Source of the DNA: Bacteroidota bacterium
GTDB lineage: Bacteria; Bacteroidota; Bacteroidia; Bacteroidales; Prolixibacteraceae
Assembly: GCA_023412195.1 (NCBI GenBank)
Contig: JAEYNZ010000020.1
Coordinates: 1 to 32,684, forward strand
Length of the DNA stretch: 32,684 nt
Direction: 5' to 3'
Position 1 is the stretch's first letter. Every line of letters starts with the position of its first letter. The position numbers and the translations under genes are program-made. Shown here one piece after another: positions 24,231 through 32,288 of the stretch. The notes under the pieces are model-generated. The model was not told where the DNA came from and made no database searches. It saw only the letters and a program-made list of their open reading frames with translations.

Positions 24231-27200
24231 TTAAATTTTTTGCTTTGCAATTTGCTGAGGAACATCTCCGGTTTTTATGGGTTTCATTCTGAAACTGTAT
24301 TTGTATTCTGTTCCTGTGAGCCGGTATTGGTCATGGGTTCTGGCTCCCCAGCTGTTGTCGCCACCAACGCCCATTTGTTTAAAGTCAATGTTGACTGAAG
24401 TCAGGTCGCGTGGCTTGACGTCTGTTGTATGGCGGTTTACCACTACTACGCCTTCCTGCTGCCGGCCGTCGGTACGTTCCATCGATTCAAAATCTTCCTG
24501 CAGGTTGTGATGGGCACTTACTTCAAGCAGTTGCAGCCCTTCAAAGTAGATTCCGTTACCTTCATTGTCGGTTACAGCCAGCCAGCGTACATCTGTTTTA
24601 TTGCCGTTTTCCTGCGGACGGAGATAAGCCCAGTACTGGTCGGCTACGGTACCCTGGTATAATCCTACGAAAGCACTTGTTTTACGGTCCCAGTAGCTTT
24701 CGTGAGGCCCGCGGCCAAGCCATGCCATCTGGTCGAAACGCCGTGGCATGATCATATTCATACCCATACGGACGATTTCAGGAAGCTCTTTCTGTATCAT
24801 TTTAAATTGATTATCAACCACGATATCACCCGAACCATAAACATGGTATGCAGATTGGTAGTCGGCAATTTTTTCACCGGCTTGATTTACAAGATTGAAT
24901 TTAAATACAACATCAGCCTGGTTACTGCCTTTAGGATTTACCGATACTGCCGCCACCTGGCGGTTTTTACCTGCTTCGCGCCATACACGGCTGCGTTTGT
25001 GCAGGTTATTGCCAAAGTCGTTGTCGATAGGGGCTCTCCAGAAGTTGGGAACAAGGCCGCTTTCAATGAGCTGGATGTCATCTTTCTTAAAGCTGTTCAT
25101 CACACCTGCAACTTTGTCAAATGAAACTGAAAAGCCTTCACCTGATATGGTTACGAGGCTGTCTGTATCTTCTACTTTTAGAGCGGGCATACCTGCAAGG
25201 TTCATTTTTTGCAGCGCAGCACCTCCTGGTAACTGGAATTGTCCGGCAGCAAGTATTGTTCCGGGTTCCAGCAAACCATCCCTGTTTCTTAATGAAGCCC
25301 TGAGATTCAGGAAGTATTCCACTCCCGGTTCTTTTCTGAATTCAAGATCCAGGGTTACCTGTTCCTGTTCTCCGGGTTTTGTGGCGATGTTATCGATCTT
25401 ACCCGTTTTAACCACCTGTCCGTCACCGGTTACATCCCATTCCAGGTTGAAATCGGAAAGATTCCGGAAGGCGTATTTGTTTTTAATGCCAATGACACCC
25501 TTGCTGAGATCGACGGCTTCAAATCCGATGTATTGGTAAACCTGCTTTACCTCAAGCAAGTGGGGTTTAGCCACCCTGTCGGGATTTACCAGTCCGTTCA
25601 GACAGAAATTGCCGTCGGATGGAACATCCTCGGGGCCAAAATCACCTCCGTATGCCCAGTATTGTTCTCCCTGTTCGTTGGTAGTTAGCAATCCCTGATC
25701 TACCCAGTCCCAGATGAAGCCGCCCTGCAATGCGTCATATTTCTCAATAACATCCCAGTAATCCTGAAGATTACCTACGCTATTACCCATGGCATGGGCA
25801 TATTCGCATTGTATAAGAGGTTTGGTTGGATTGCTTTGTGCATATCGTTCCATGCCTTCAATGCGCATGTACATCGGGCAGGTTATGTCTGTATTTTCAC
25901 CTCCGTGTGCCTGTTCGTACTGCACAGGGCGGCTCTGATCTGCAGATTTTAAATACTCATAGGTAGCCATAAAGTTCACCCCGTTTCCGGCTTCATTTCC
26001 CAGCGACCAGATGATGATGGAAGGCTGGTTTTTATCGCGTTCATACATATTCTTTGTGCGGAAAAGATGTGACTCCATCCAGTTTTCATCTTTGGCCAGG
26101 GATTCATTTCCATATCCCATTCCGTGCGACTCAATATTTGCTTCATCTATGACATAGAGGCCATACCTGTTACACAACTCATACCATAACTCAGGCTGCG
26201 GATAATGTGAAGTACGCACAGCATTCAGGTTATGAGCCTTCATAACATAAATATCCTTAAGCATGGTTTCCTTATCGACTACATGCCCTGTAACATCATG
26301 ATGTTCGTGGAGGTTGGCACCTTTCAGGTATACATATTGCCCGTTAACGAGCAGGTTTGCATCTTTAATTTCAACAGTGCGGAAGCCAACATCCTGACGT
26401 ATCACTTCTACAATGTTGTTTTCATTTTTCAGCGTAATGACAAGTTCATAAAGGTTTGGATATTCTGCCGACCATTTTTTCACCTCAGGAAAGCGTGCAG
26501 CAAAATGTACATTTTGTTTTCCTGCATTAACCTCTTGTGAAAACTCACCAAAAATATTTCCCTGATCATAAAGCACTGCATCGAGTGTAACCGAGCCGGT
26601 ATTTTCACCAAGGTTCAACACTTCCACCTCCAGGGAAAAAATTCCATCGGTATAAGTTTCATCCAATCCCGCGGTTACTTTGAAATCATGTATATTTTGC
26701 TTGTCGCGTGCAAGAAGGTATACATCGCGGGTCATTCCGCTGATGCGCCAGAAATCCTGGTCTTCAAGGTAAGAGCCGTCGCACCATCTGAATATTTCAA
26801 CTGCAAGTGAATTGTTACCTGTCTTAACCAGATTGGTAATATTGAACATGGCAGGTGTTTTACTGTCTTCACTGTAACCCACGTATTCTTCATTAACCCA
26901 TACATTTAACATGGAACTTGCAGCCCCGAAATGAAGGATGATTTCTTTTCCCTTCCATCCCGGGGGAATGGTAAAAGTCCTTTTATAGGAACCTACAGGA
27001 TTATAATTCCCTTCAATTAATGGGGGAGTCCTGCTGTGGGGATAGGTAACATTTGTATAGATAGGATAATCGTAACCTTCAACTTCCCAGTTGGCAGGAA
27101 CTTTGATATCATTCCACTCCCGTATATCAAAATCATCTTTAAAAAACCAGTATGGCCGTTCTGAAGGATGCTGTGCAAGATGGAACTTCCACATGCCATT

Positions 27201-27443
27201 TAAAGACTGAACCATCGGAGAAGACCATTTATCCTCTGCTCTTGCCTGTTCAACACTGGCATAAGGAATAAAATGTGCACGTGGCTCCAGCCTGTTGATT
27301 TCGCTGACCTTCGGGTCTTCCCAGGGTGGATTCTCCTGCTCCTCCCATTGTGTGTTGCTGTAGTTGGCGTACTTGTTGCACGACAGGAGAAGTATCATAA
27401 AGAAAACGGGTAACAGATAGTAAATATACTTCTTGCTTTTCAT
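24231..27443 (-). CDS. GH2 beta-galactosidase, lipoprotein
   Basis: This 1070-residue enzyme has the full LacZ-type domain order: jelly roll, immunoglobulin-like domain, TIM barrel, second immunoglobulin-like domain and C-terminal beta-galactosidase small-chain domain. The acid/base is E484 in IIWSLGNEAGNG and the nucleophile E547 in IQCEYAHAMGNS. RTSHYPQPELWYELCNRYGLYVIDEANIE-type barrel motifs precede them. Unlike cytosolic LacZ it begins with a lipoprotein signal (lipobox LLLSC, Cys22), so it acts in the periplasm or at the surface, releasing terminal beta-galactose from oligosaccharides. It lies between the cysteate synthase gene (68 bases upstream) and the GH50-like gene. The tandem placement with two other lipoprotein glycosidases suggests joint action on one glycan. 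Confidence 0.94.
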   Translation of the reverse strand: MKSKKYIYYLLPVFFMILLLSCNKYANYSNTQWEEQENPPWEDPKVSEINRLEPRAHFIPYASVEQARAEDKWSSPMVQSLNGMWKFHLAQHPSERPYWFFKDDFDIREWNDIKVPANWEVEGYDYPIYTNVTYPHSRTPPLIEGNYNPVGSYKRTFTIPPGWKGKEIILHFGAASSMLNVWVNEEYVGYSEDSKTPAMFNITNLVKTGNNSLAVEIFRWCDGSYLEDQDFWRISGMTRDVYLLARDKQNIHDFKVTAGLDETYTDGIFSLEVEVLNLGENTGSVTLDAVLYDQGNIFGEFSQEVNAGKQNVHFAARFPEVKKWSAEYPNLYELVITLKNENNIVEVIRQDVGFRTVEIKDANLLVNGQYVYLKGANLHEHHDVTGHVVDKETMLKDIYVMKAHNLNAVRTSHYPQPELWYELCNRYGLYVIDEANIESHGMGYGNESLAKDENWMESHLFRTKNMYERDKNQPSIIIWSLGNEAGNGVNFMATYEYLKSADQSRPVQYEQAHGGENTDITCPMYMRIEGMERYAQSNPTKPLIQCEYAHAMGNSVGNLQDYWDVIEKYDALQGGFIWDWVDQGLLTTNEQGEQYWAYGGDFGPEDVPSDGNFCLNGLVNPDRVAKPHLLEVKQVYQYIGFEAVDLSKGVIGIKNKYAFRNLSDFNLEWDVTGDGQVVKTGKIDNIATKPGEQEQVTLDLEFRKEPGVEYFLNLRASLRNRDGLLEPGTILAAGQFQLPGGAALQKMNLAGMPALKVEDTDSLVTISGEGFSVSFDKVAGVMNSFKKDDIQLIESGLVPNFWRAPIDNDFGNNLHKRSRVWREAGKNRQVAAVSVNPKGSNQADVVFKFNLVNQAGEKIADYQSAYHVYGSGDIVVDNQFKMIQKELPEIVRMGMNMIMPRRFDQMAWLGRGPHESYWDRKTSAFVGLYQGTVADQYWAYLRPQENGNKTDVRWLAVTDNEGNGIYFEGLQLLEVSAHHNLQEDFESMERTDGRQQEGVVVVNRHTTDVKPRDLTSVNIDFKQMGVGGDNSWGARTHDQYRLTGTEYKYSFRMKPIKTGDVPQQIAKQKI

Positions 27444-27511
27444 AACAGAATGGTTTAAATGTCGATTTATAAAGATGATATGAAGATATGAATTTGAAGT
27501 GAATAATATAT

Positions 27512-28804
27512 TTAAAACAGATTTTTTATGCAGGCAGCTATCTCATGCGGATCAGGATTAATATCAAAGATTTGATCAGGCTTCATATAAAAAAGTTCTT
27601 TTTCATTCTTGATTCTTTGCTCCCCCCCGCCTGTTATATTCAACATAATCAAAGCGTTTTTGTCAACCAATTGATTTTGAACAGCCTGAATAAGAGTAGC
27701 AGTGGCAACGGATGCAGCCGGATGTATGTCGATCCCTTCAGTTTGTTGAAATAATATAGATGCGGCCCGTGCTTCATCGTTTGTAGCTATAAGTACGTCA
27801 CCATCTGTATCCATCAACGCATCAAAGAGGCCACCCGCAATGGGGTAAGGTGGTTTCCGGTTTGATAGCACCTTTGCATCAATTTCCTCGACCTGTCTGC
27901 GGGCAAGTTCATCATCGAGGGGAAGCATGGCACGCGACCTGGCTTTCCATGCATCATACATTGGAATAAATGGGGAGTTTTGCGAAACCATCAGTTTCAT
28001 TTTGCCATTCCCAAACCGTCCGTCTTCCAGCAGGCGCAGGTTGGCTTCCCAGGCAGCAATGGCTCCTGTGCCACTACCCACTGCCTGAAAATAATACTCA
28101 GGAATTCTGCCAATCGTTGTTACTGCCGACAAAACAGTGGTAGCCATCCCATCACGGCGTGCAACATTTTTTGCTCCTCCCTCAGGAATAAAACCTTCCA
28201 TTGAAGCCACGATGTTTGATAAATGTATAGCATCAAAATAATCGCTGCCCGAGCGGCTGCAAAATAGTTTTACGCAACTATTCAACGGTTTATCAAACCA
28301 CAAGGCGCTGATGTTGTCTTCGGGTACGCATATCAACAGCGGAATGTTGTTTTCGGAACATACTTTTGCAAAGGAACGTGAAGTATTTCCGGCTGAAGCC
28401 ACAACAAGGATTTTATTCATTTCCGGTGTCATACGGCCGCAAACAGAATATGCTTCTGTTTCCTTAAAACTACAGGTGTCCATGGAAGCTTGTTTTTCTG
28501 GCCAGTAACCACTGAATGTAATCCAAAGGTTGCTTAATCCAAGTTGTTTGGCCAATCCTTCACTTTTATAGGTAACAGGTGCTGACGAACCTTTCAAAAT
28601 ACGGCAGATGGGCAGCCAGTCGGCAAAGCGGTATAATCCGGGCAGTCCGTTTTTTGTATTCAGTTCTTTTTTTTCATAAACAGCACGAATTAGAGAAGGC
28701 TCTGTTTCGTTAGGTGCATCAAGGGTCCATCCATTATCATTAAAGATTTTACCTGTTTTTACCGATTGGAGGCTATAGTTTGTTTTAGTAAAGTTGTTGT
28801 TCAT
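27512..28804 (-). CDS. Cysteate synthase (PLP-dependent, threonine synthase-like)
   Basis: This 430-residue PLP enzyme resembles threonine synthase but has the cysteate synthase pattern: TFSGYWPEK, then METCSFKE-like DTCSFKETEAY with the PLP lysine K114, and VVASAGNTSRSFA. The glycine-rich phosphate loop is AVGSGTGAIAAWEA, and NITGGGEQR lies near the C-terminus. The enzyme makes L-cysteate from O-phosphoserine and sulfite. In methanogens this feeds coenzyme M. In Bacteroidetes it supplies capnine-type sulfonolipids. The frame extends to a TTG at 28825, but the ATG at 28804 is preferred and has a -7-like element 18 bases upstream. The acyltransferase that would use cysteate is not in the window. 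A mis-assigned threonine synthase paralogue is the main alternative. Confidence 0.82.
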   Translation of the reverse strand: MNNNFTKTNYSLQSVKTGKIFNDNGWTLDAPNETEPSLIRAVYEKKELNTKNGLPGLYRFADWLPICRILKGSSAPVTYKSEGLAKQLGLSNLWITFSGYWPEKQASMDTCSFKETEAYSVCGRMTPEMNKILVVASAGNTSRSFAKVCSENNIPLLICVPEDNISALWFDKPLNSCVKLFCSRSGSDYFDAIHLSNIVASMEGFIPEGGAKNVARRDGMATTVLSAVTTIGRIPEYYFQAVGSGTGAIAAWEANLRLLEDGRFGNGKMKLMVSQNSPFIPMYDAWKARSRAMLPLDDELARRQVEEIDAKVLSNRKPPYPIAGGLFDALMDTDGDVLIATNDEARAASILFQQTEGIDIHPAASVATATLIQAVQNQLVDKNALIMLNITGGGEQRIKNEKELFYMKPDQIFDINPDPHEIAACIKNLF

Positions 28805-28822
28805 AATTATTCCTGTAAGCTG

Positions 28823-28830
28823 CAAAAATA
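28823..28830 (-). promoter_or_regulatory. Putative -7 promoter element of the cysteate synthase gene
   Basis: On the minus strand the sequence is TATTTTTG, matching TAnnTTTG, 18 bases upstream of the ATG at 28804. It overlaps the TTG that would begin a longer frame, supporting the ATG. Confidence 0.42.
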
Positions 28831-28949
28831 GAAAAATGGCAGTTGAAATTGAAAGTCATGATCTTTTCCTACAGGCATTTTCCTGATTATTTATTATTGA
28901 ATCCTTTTACCAGGGTTTTCCGGAACAGCAGAATCAATTACATACTGTT

Positions 28950-29891
28950 TTAGAAATACTTTTCCCTGATGTAACTTCTGCCAAAGAAGTCCATGTTGAA
29001 TCCAAGTGAAAATTCATAAGTGCCATATTGGTAGGGAAAGATTTCATTATAGGTTAAATCAAGGGCAAAACCTATGCGGAGATTGTTGTCCATGATCCAT
29101 TGTGATACAAAACTTGCAGCATTCCCCGAACGCATCATCATACCAAGCCACAACTGCTCCCGGATCATAAAATTGGCTCCCACGTCGTACTGGACGGGCA
29201 ATCCCTTGTTGGCAGTAATCATCATGGTGGGTTTGAAAACCAGATAGTTAAACTGAATAAACCGGAAAATATATCCGGCTGTGAAGTATAAGGTCTGAAT
29301 CTGGGCTTCGATGTTGTAATTATTAATGTTTGCCTTAAAATCGTTCTTAAGCATTTTGGGAATGGAAAGACCTATGTAATAATTGTCCTGATATAAAAAA
29401 GCTCCTACACCAAAGTTGGGAAGGAATTTTAAATCTACATCTTCGGCATATGCAGGATCGTAGTGTCCGTCAGGGTATAACTGATACTGCGTAAGCGGGT
29501 TTTTATAGTTCAAAAAGCCATATTTGAGTCCGAGTCTTAACCGGGAGCGCGGAGTGATAGCAACTTCATAGGCATAATCTCCAAAAATGCCTAATTTGCT
29601 TTCCAGTCCATAGTTGTCATTGGTGACATTGAGTCCTACAGCAACCCTGTTGTTCATGGGAGTGTAAAATGAAAATACCTGTGTGAGCGGTGACCGGTTG
29701 ATTCCTGACCATTGTTTCCTGACAAGAGTTGAAAAGCCTACTTTTTCCCACATTCCGGCATAGGCAGGATTAACAGGCTGCATATTAAACATATACTGGG
29801 TCAGAATAGGTTCCAACTGCCCATAGCCTTTTATTCCCGACAAGCATAAAAGTAAGATTATGATAAAAGTTTGCTTTATCCAGATTTTCAT
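28950..29891 (-). CDS. PorP/SprF family type IX secretion system membrane protein
   Basis: This 313-residue outer-membrane protein has a signal peptide (about residues 1-24, ending GYG before Gln). The family opening LEPILTQYMFNMQPVNPAYAGMWE follows, then SFYTPMNNRVAVGLNV and a C-terminal run of alternating beta strands ending in an aromatic residue (KYF). In the family, SprF is needed to export the SprB adhesin and PorP belongs to the core secretion machinery. Isolated copies usually accompany one secreted adhesin. Here no sprB-like or other type IX gene lies next to it, so which substrate it serves is unknown. It is transcribed divergently from the CHRD lipoprotein gene and in the same direction as cysteate synthase, 145 bases upstream. 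Confidence 0.9.
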   Translation of the reverse strand: MKIWIKQTFIIILLLCLSGIKGYGQLEPILTQYMFNMQPVNPAYAGMWEKVGFSTLVRKQWSGINRSPLTQVFSFYTPMNNRVAVGLNVTNDNYGLESKLGIFGDYAYEVAITPRSRLRLGLKYGFLNYKNPLTQYQLYPDGHYDPAYAEDVDLKFLPNFGVGAFLYQDNYYIGLSIPKMLKNDFKANINNYNIEAQIQTLYFTAGYIFRFIQFNYLVFKPTMMITANKGLPVQYDVGANFMIREQLWLGMMMRSGNAASFVSQWIMDNNLRIGFALDLTYNEIFPYQYGTYEFSLGFNMDFFGRSYIREKYF

Positions 29892-30123
29892 GTCTCCGGA
29901 ACATTTATTCCGACCGAAAACTACAAATTTCCGGCGACATAGACAATAGTATGTTTATATAATTGAAAAACAGCAGCTTTTTAAATTGTTACTACCTGTT
30001 CTGCTCGTTGCAGGACACATCCGGTCACATGCTGTCCGTACAAAAAAATACTTTTTTGTGTTTTTATAAAACTTTTATAACTCCCTTTATGTTAGTAGTT
30101 TATTAATTCTAATATTTACTATT

Positions 30124-30657
30124 ATGAAAAAACATCTGCTTTATTTGTTTTCAGCAATTCTTTTGGTATTCTCAGCTTGTACCAAACATGAAACTGAAGA
30201 ATTGATCACTGATGATGCTGCCTTAAAAAACGCAGCAATCCCTCTCAATTTCAGAGCACACCTGAGTGGTAGTCAGGAAGTGCCTGCAAATGATAGCCGT
30301 GCCACAGGCCAGGCAATATTTCAGCTCAGCAAAGACGGAACAGAATTGAGCTATAAGGTGATTGTAGCCAACATCGAAAATGTACAAATGGCTCATATTC
30401 ATCTGGCTCCTGCCGGTGTCAACGGGGGTGTGGTTGCATGGTTATACCCGTCTTCTCCTCCTGCACAGCTTATTCCGGGTAAAAGCAATGGTATCCTGGC
30501 CCAGGGAACCATCACTGCCTCCAGCCTTACAGGTGGTTTAGCCGGGCAGCCACTTTCTGCATTGATCGATGCAATGAAGGAAGGAAATGCCTATGTAAAT
30601 GTGCATACTTCCCAGTTTCCTCCTGGTGAAATACGCGGACAGATTTGGGGAAACTGA
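30124..30657 (+). CDS. CHRD domain lipoprotein
   Basis: This 177-residue protein has a lipoprotein signal with lipobox LVFSAC (Cys19), followed by an acidic linker (HETEELITDD) that may favour surface export in Bacteroidetes. A single CHRD domain spans about residues 42-176. The CHRD pattern is clear: LSGSQEVPANDSRATGQAIF, then MAHIHLAPAGVNGGVVAWL and the end VNVHTSQFPPGEIRGQIWG. CHRD domains were first found in chordin. Their bacterial role is not known, although the conserved His residues could bind metal. It is transcribed alone, with a 232-base AT-rich upstream region in which nothing definite was seen, and ends before a strong terminator. Confidence 0.92.
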   Translation: MKKHLLYLFSAILLVFSACTKHETEELITDDAALKNAAIPLNFRAHLSGSQEVPANDSRATGQAIFQLSKDGTELSYKVIVANIENVQMAHIHLAPAGVNGGVVAWLYPSSPPAQLIPGKSNGILAQGTITASSLTGGLAGQPLSALIDAMKEGNAYVNVHTSQFPPGEIRGQIWGN

Positions 30658-30711
30658 TTTTACAGCTTATCAAGAACATGTAAGTACACGGAAAGAAACC
30701 ATGTACCGTAT

Positions 30712-30748
30712 AGCAAGCGGGCCTGAATCAAAGCCCCGCTTGCTTTTT
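30712..30748 (+). terminator. Intrinsic terminator of the CHRD gene
   Basis: A 10-bp perfect stem (AGCAAGCGGG at 30712-30721 with its complement at 30735-30744) with a 13-base loop is followed by five T. It lies 54 bases after the stop codon. Confidence 0.85.
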
Positions 30749-30851
30749 CATATTACCTGAAAAATTAATTCAAAAAACTCCTTATTTATTTCCCAAAGAA
30801 TATTACATTTGCCATTGCTACGTGGAAGGATTTGAGATTGATTGCAACCAC

Positions 30852-30885
30852 AGAAAAAAATGCTAAAGCAATCGTGCTTTTTTTC
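30852..30885 (+). promoter_or_regulatory. Small hairpin with T run upstream of metK
   Basis: AAAGCA (30865-30870), a four-base loop and TGCTTT (30875-30880) are followed by further T to 30884. An A run at 30854-30860 can pair with that T run instead. It could be a second terminator or a simple attenuator in the metK leader. No SAM riboswitch consensus was recognised around it. Confidence 0.3.
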
Positions 30886-31011
30886 GTACCGTACAATCTT
30901 ATACATCCCGCAGCCAAATAATTGTAAAACCAAATAAATGGGTTTGAACCGGCATTTCTGAAATCTCAGAAATCCATGTTCCAAAAACCTGTTTGTAAAA
31001 ATGAATGGATT

Positions 31012-32268
31012 ATGAGTTACTTATTTACAAGTGAGTCGGTTTCTGAAGGTCATCCCGACAAAGTTTCTGATCAGATTTCTGATGCCCTGCTGGATGAATT
31101 TCTGGCCTTCGACAGCAATTCCAAAGTTGCTATTGAAACACTCGTAACCACCGGACAGGTAGTTGTTGCAGGTGAGGTTAAATCAAAAACATATGTTGAT
31201 GTGCAGGAAGTGACACGACGGGTAATCAATAAGATTGGTTATACCAAAGGTGCATATCGCTTCGAAGGCGATTCTTGCGGCGTACTTGTTGCCATCCATG
31301 AACAAAGCCCCGATATCAACCGTGGAGTTGACAAAGAGGAGAAAACAGAACAGGGAGCCGGTGACCAGGGAATGATGTTCGGCTATGCCTGCAGGGATAC
31401 CGATCATTACATGCCTCTTCCGCTCGAAATCTCACACCTGATCCTGAAGGAGCTTGCGGCAATCCGCAGGGAGCAAAAAGAAATGACATACCTGCGTCCA
31501 GATTCCAAATCTCAGGTTACCATAGAATATTCGGACGACAATTCACCGCTGAAAGTACACACCATTGTAGTTTCAACCCAGCATGATGAGTTTGACGAGG
31601 ACAAACCCATGCTCGATAAAATCAGGCAGGATGTTATCAATATTCTGATTCCGAGGGTGAAGTCCTTGTTGCCAGAAAGGGTACAGGCACTTTTCGGAGA
31701 TGATATTGTGTATCATGTGAATCCTACCGGGAAATTTGTAATTGGTGGCCCGCACGGCGATACCGGACTTACCGGCCGTAAAATCATAGTTGATACCTAC
31801 GGGGGCAGGGGTGCCCATGGAGGGGGCGCTTTTTCGGGAAAAGATCCGTCAAAAGTTGACCGCTCAGCTGCGTATGCTGCCCGTCATATTGCCAAAAACC
31901 TTGTTGCTGCGGGTGTTGCCGACGAAATCCTGGTGCAGCTTGCATATGCAATAGGTGTTGCAGAACCAGTAGGGGTTTATGTGAATACCTATGGCAGAAG
32001 TAATGTGGATTTTACAGATGGTGAAATTGCCCTGAAGGTGAAGGAAATATTCGGCCTCACGCCTGCTTCCATAGAAGAAAGGCTTAAACTTCGTAACCCT
32101 ATATACCTTGAAACCGCCGCCTATGGCCATATGGGTCGTGAACCCCAGACTGTTGTCAAGAGATTTGAATCACCTTATGCAAATGGCCCGAAAGACGTTA
32201 CAGTTCAATTGTTCACATGGGAAAGGTTAGACTGGATTGATAAAGTAAAAGAAGCTTTCGGCATCTGA
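31012..32268 (+). CDS. metK: S-adenosylmethionine synthetase
   Basis: MetK makes S-adenosylmethionine from methionine and ATP in the cytoplasm. The 418-residue product has the N-terminal signature SESVSEGHPDKVSDQISDA (His14, Asp16, Lys17), the ATP motif GAGDQGMMFGYA, and the glycine-rich loop GGRGAHGGGAFSGKDPSKVDR. The last third also matches the family well. Length is slightly above the E. coli enzyme, as usual in Bacteroidetes. The frame opens 12 codons earlier at 30976, but the ATG at 31012 directly precedes the conserved SYLFTSESV start. It is transcribed alone, and its stop lies 20 bases before the 132-base repeats. Confidence 0.97.
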   Translation: MSYLFTSESVSEGHPDKVSDQISDALLDEFLAFDSNSKVAIETLVTTGQVVVAGEVKSKTYVDVQEVTRRVINKIGYTKGAYRFEGDSCGVLVAIHEQSPDINRGVDKEEKTEQGAGDQGMMFGYACRDTDHYMPLPLEISHLILKELAAIRREQKEMTYLRPDSKSQVTIEYSDDNSPLKVHTIVVSTQHDEFDEDKPMLDKIRQDVINILIPRVKSLLPERVQALFGDDIVYHVNPTGKFVIGGPHGDTGLTGRKIIVDTYGGRGAHGGGAFSGKDPSKVDRSAAYAARHIAKNLVAAGVADEILVQLAYAIGVAEPVGVYVNTYGRSNVDFTDGEIALKVKEIFGLTPASIEERLKLRNPIYLETAAYGHMGREPQTVVKRFESPYANGPKDVTVQLFTWERLDWIDKVKEAFGI

Positions 32269-32288
32269 TTTACGGATTGAACAGGCAC

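Noticed and set aside
24895..25539. 214-codon antisense frame opposite GH2
   Set aside because: It is Ser/Arg-rich and low in information, typical of a shadow of a real gene.
30748..30984. 78-codon minus-strand frame
   Set aside because: It covers the terminator edge, the metK leader hairpin and part of the metK upstream region, with no recognisable motif; likely chance.
30750..31011. SAM riboswitch for metK
   Set aside because: Only a short hairpin with T run is visible; no conserved SAM-I or SAM-II core pattern was recognised.
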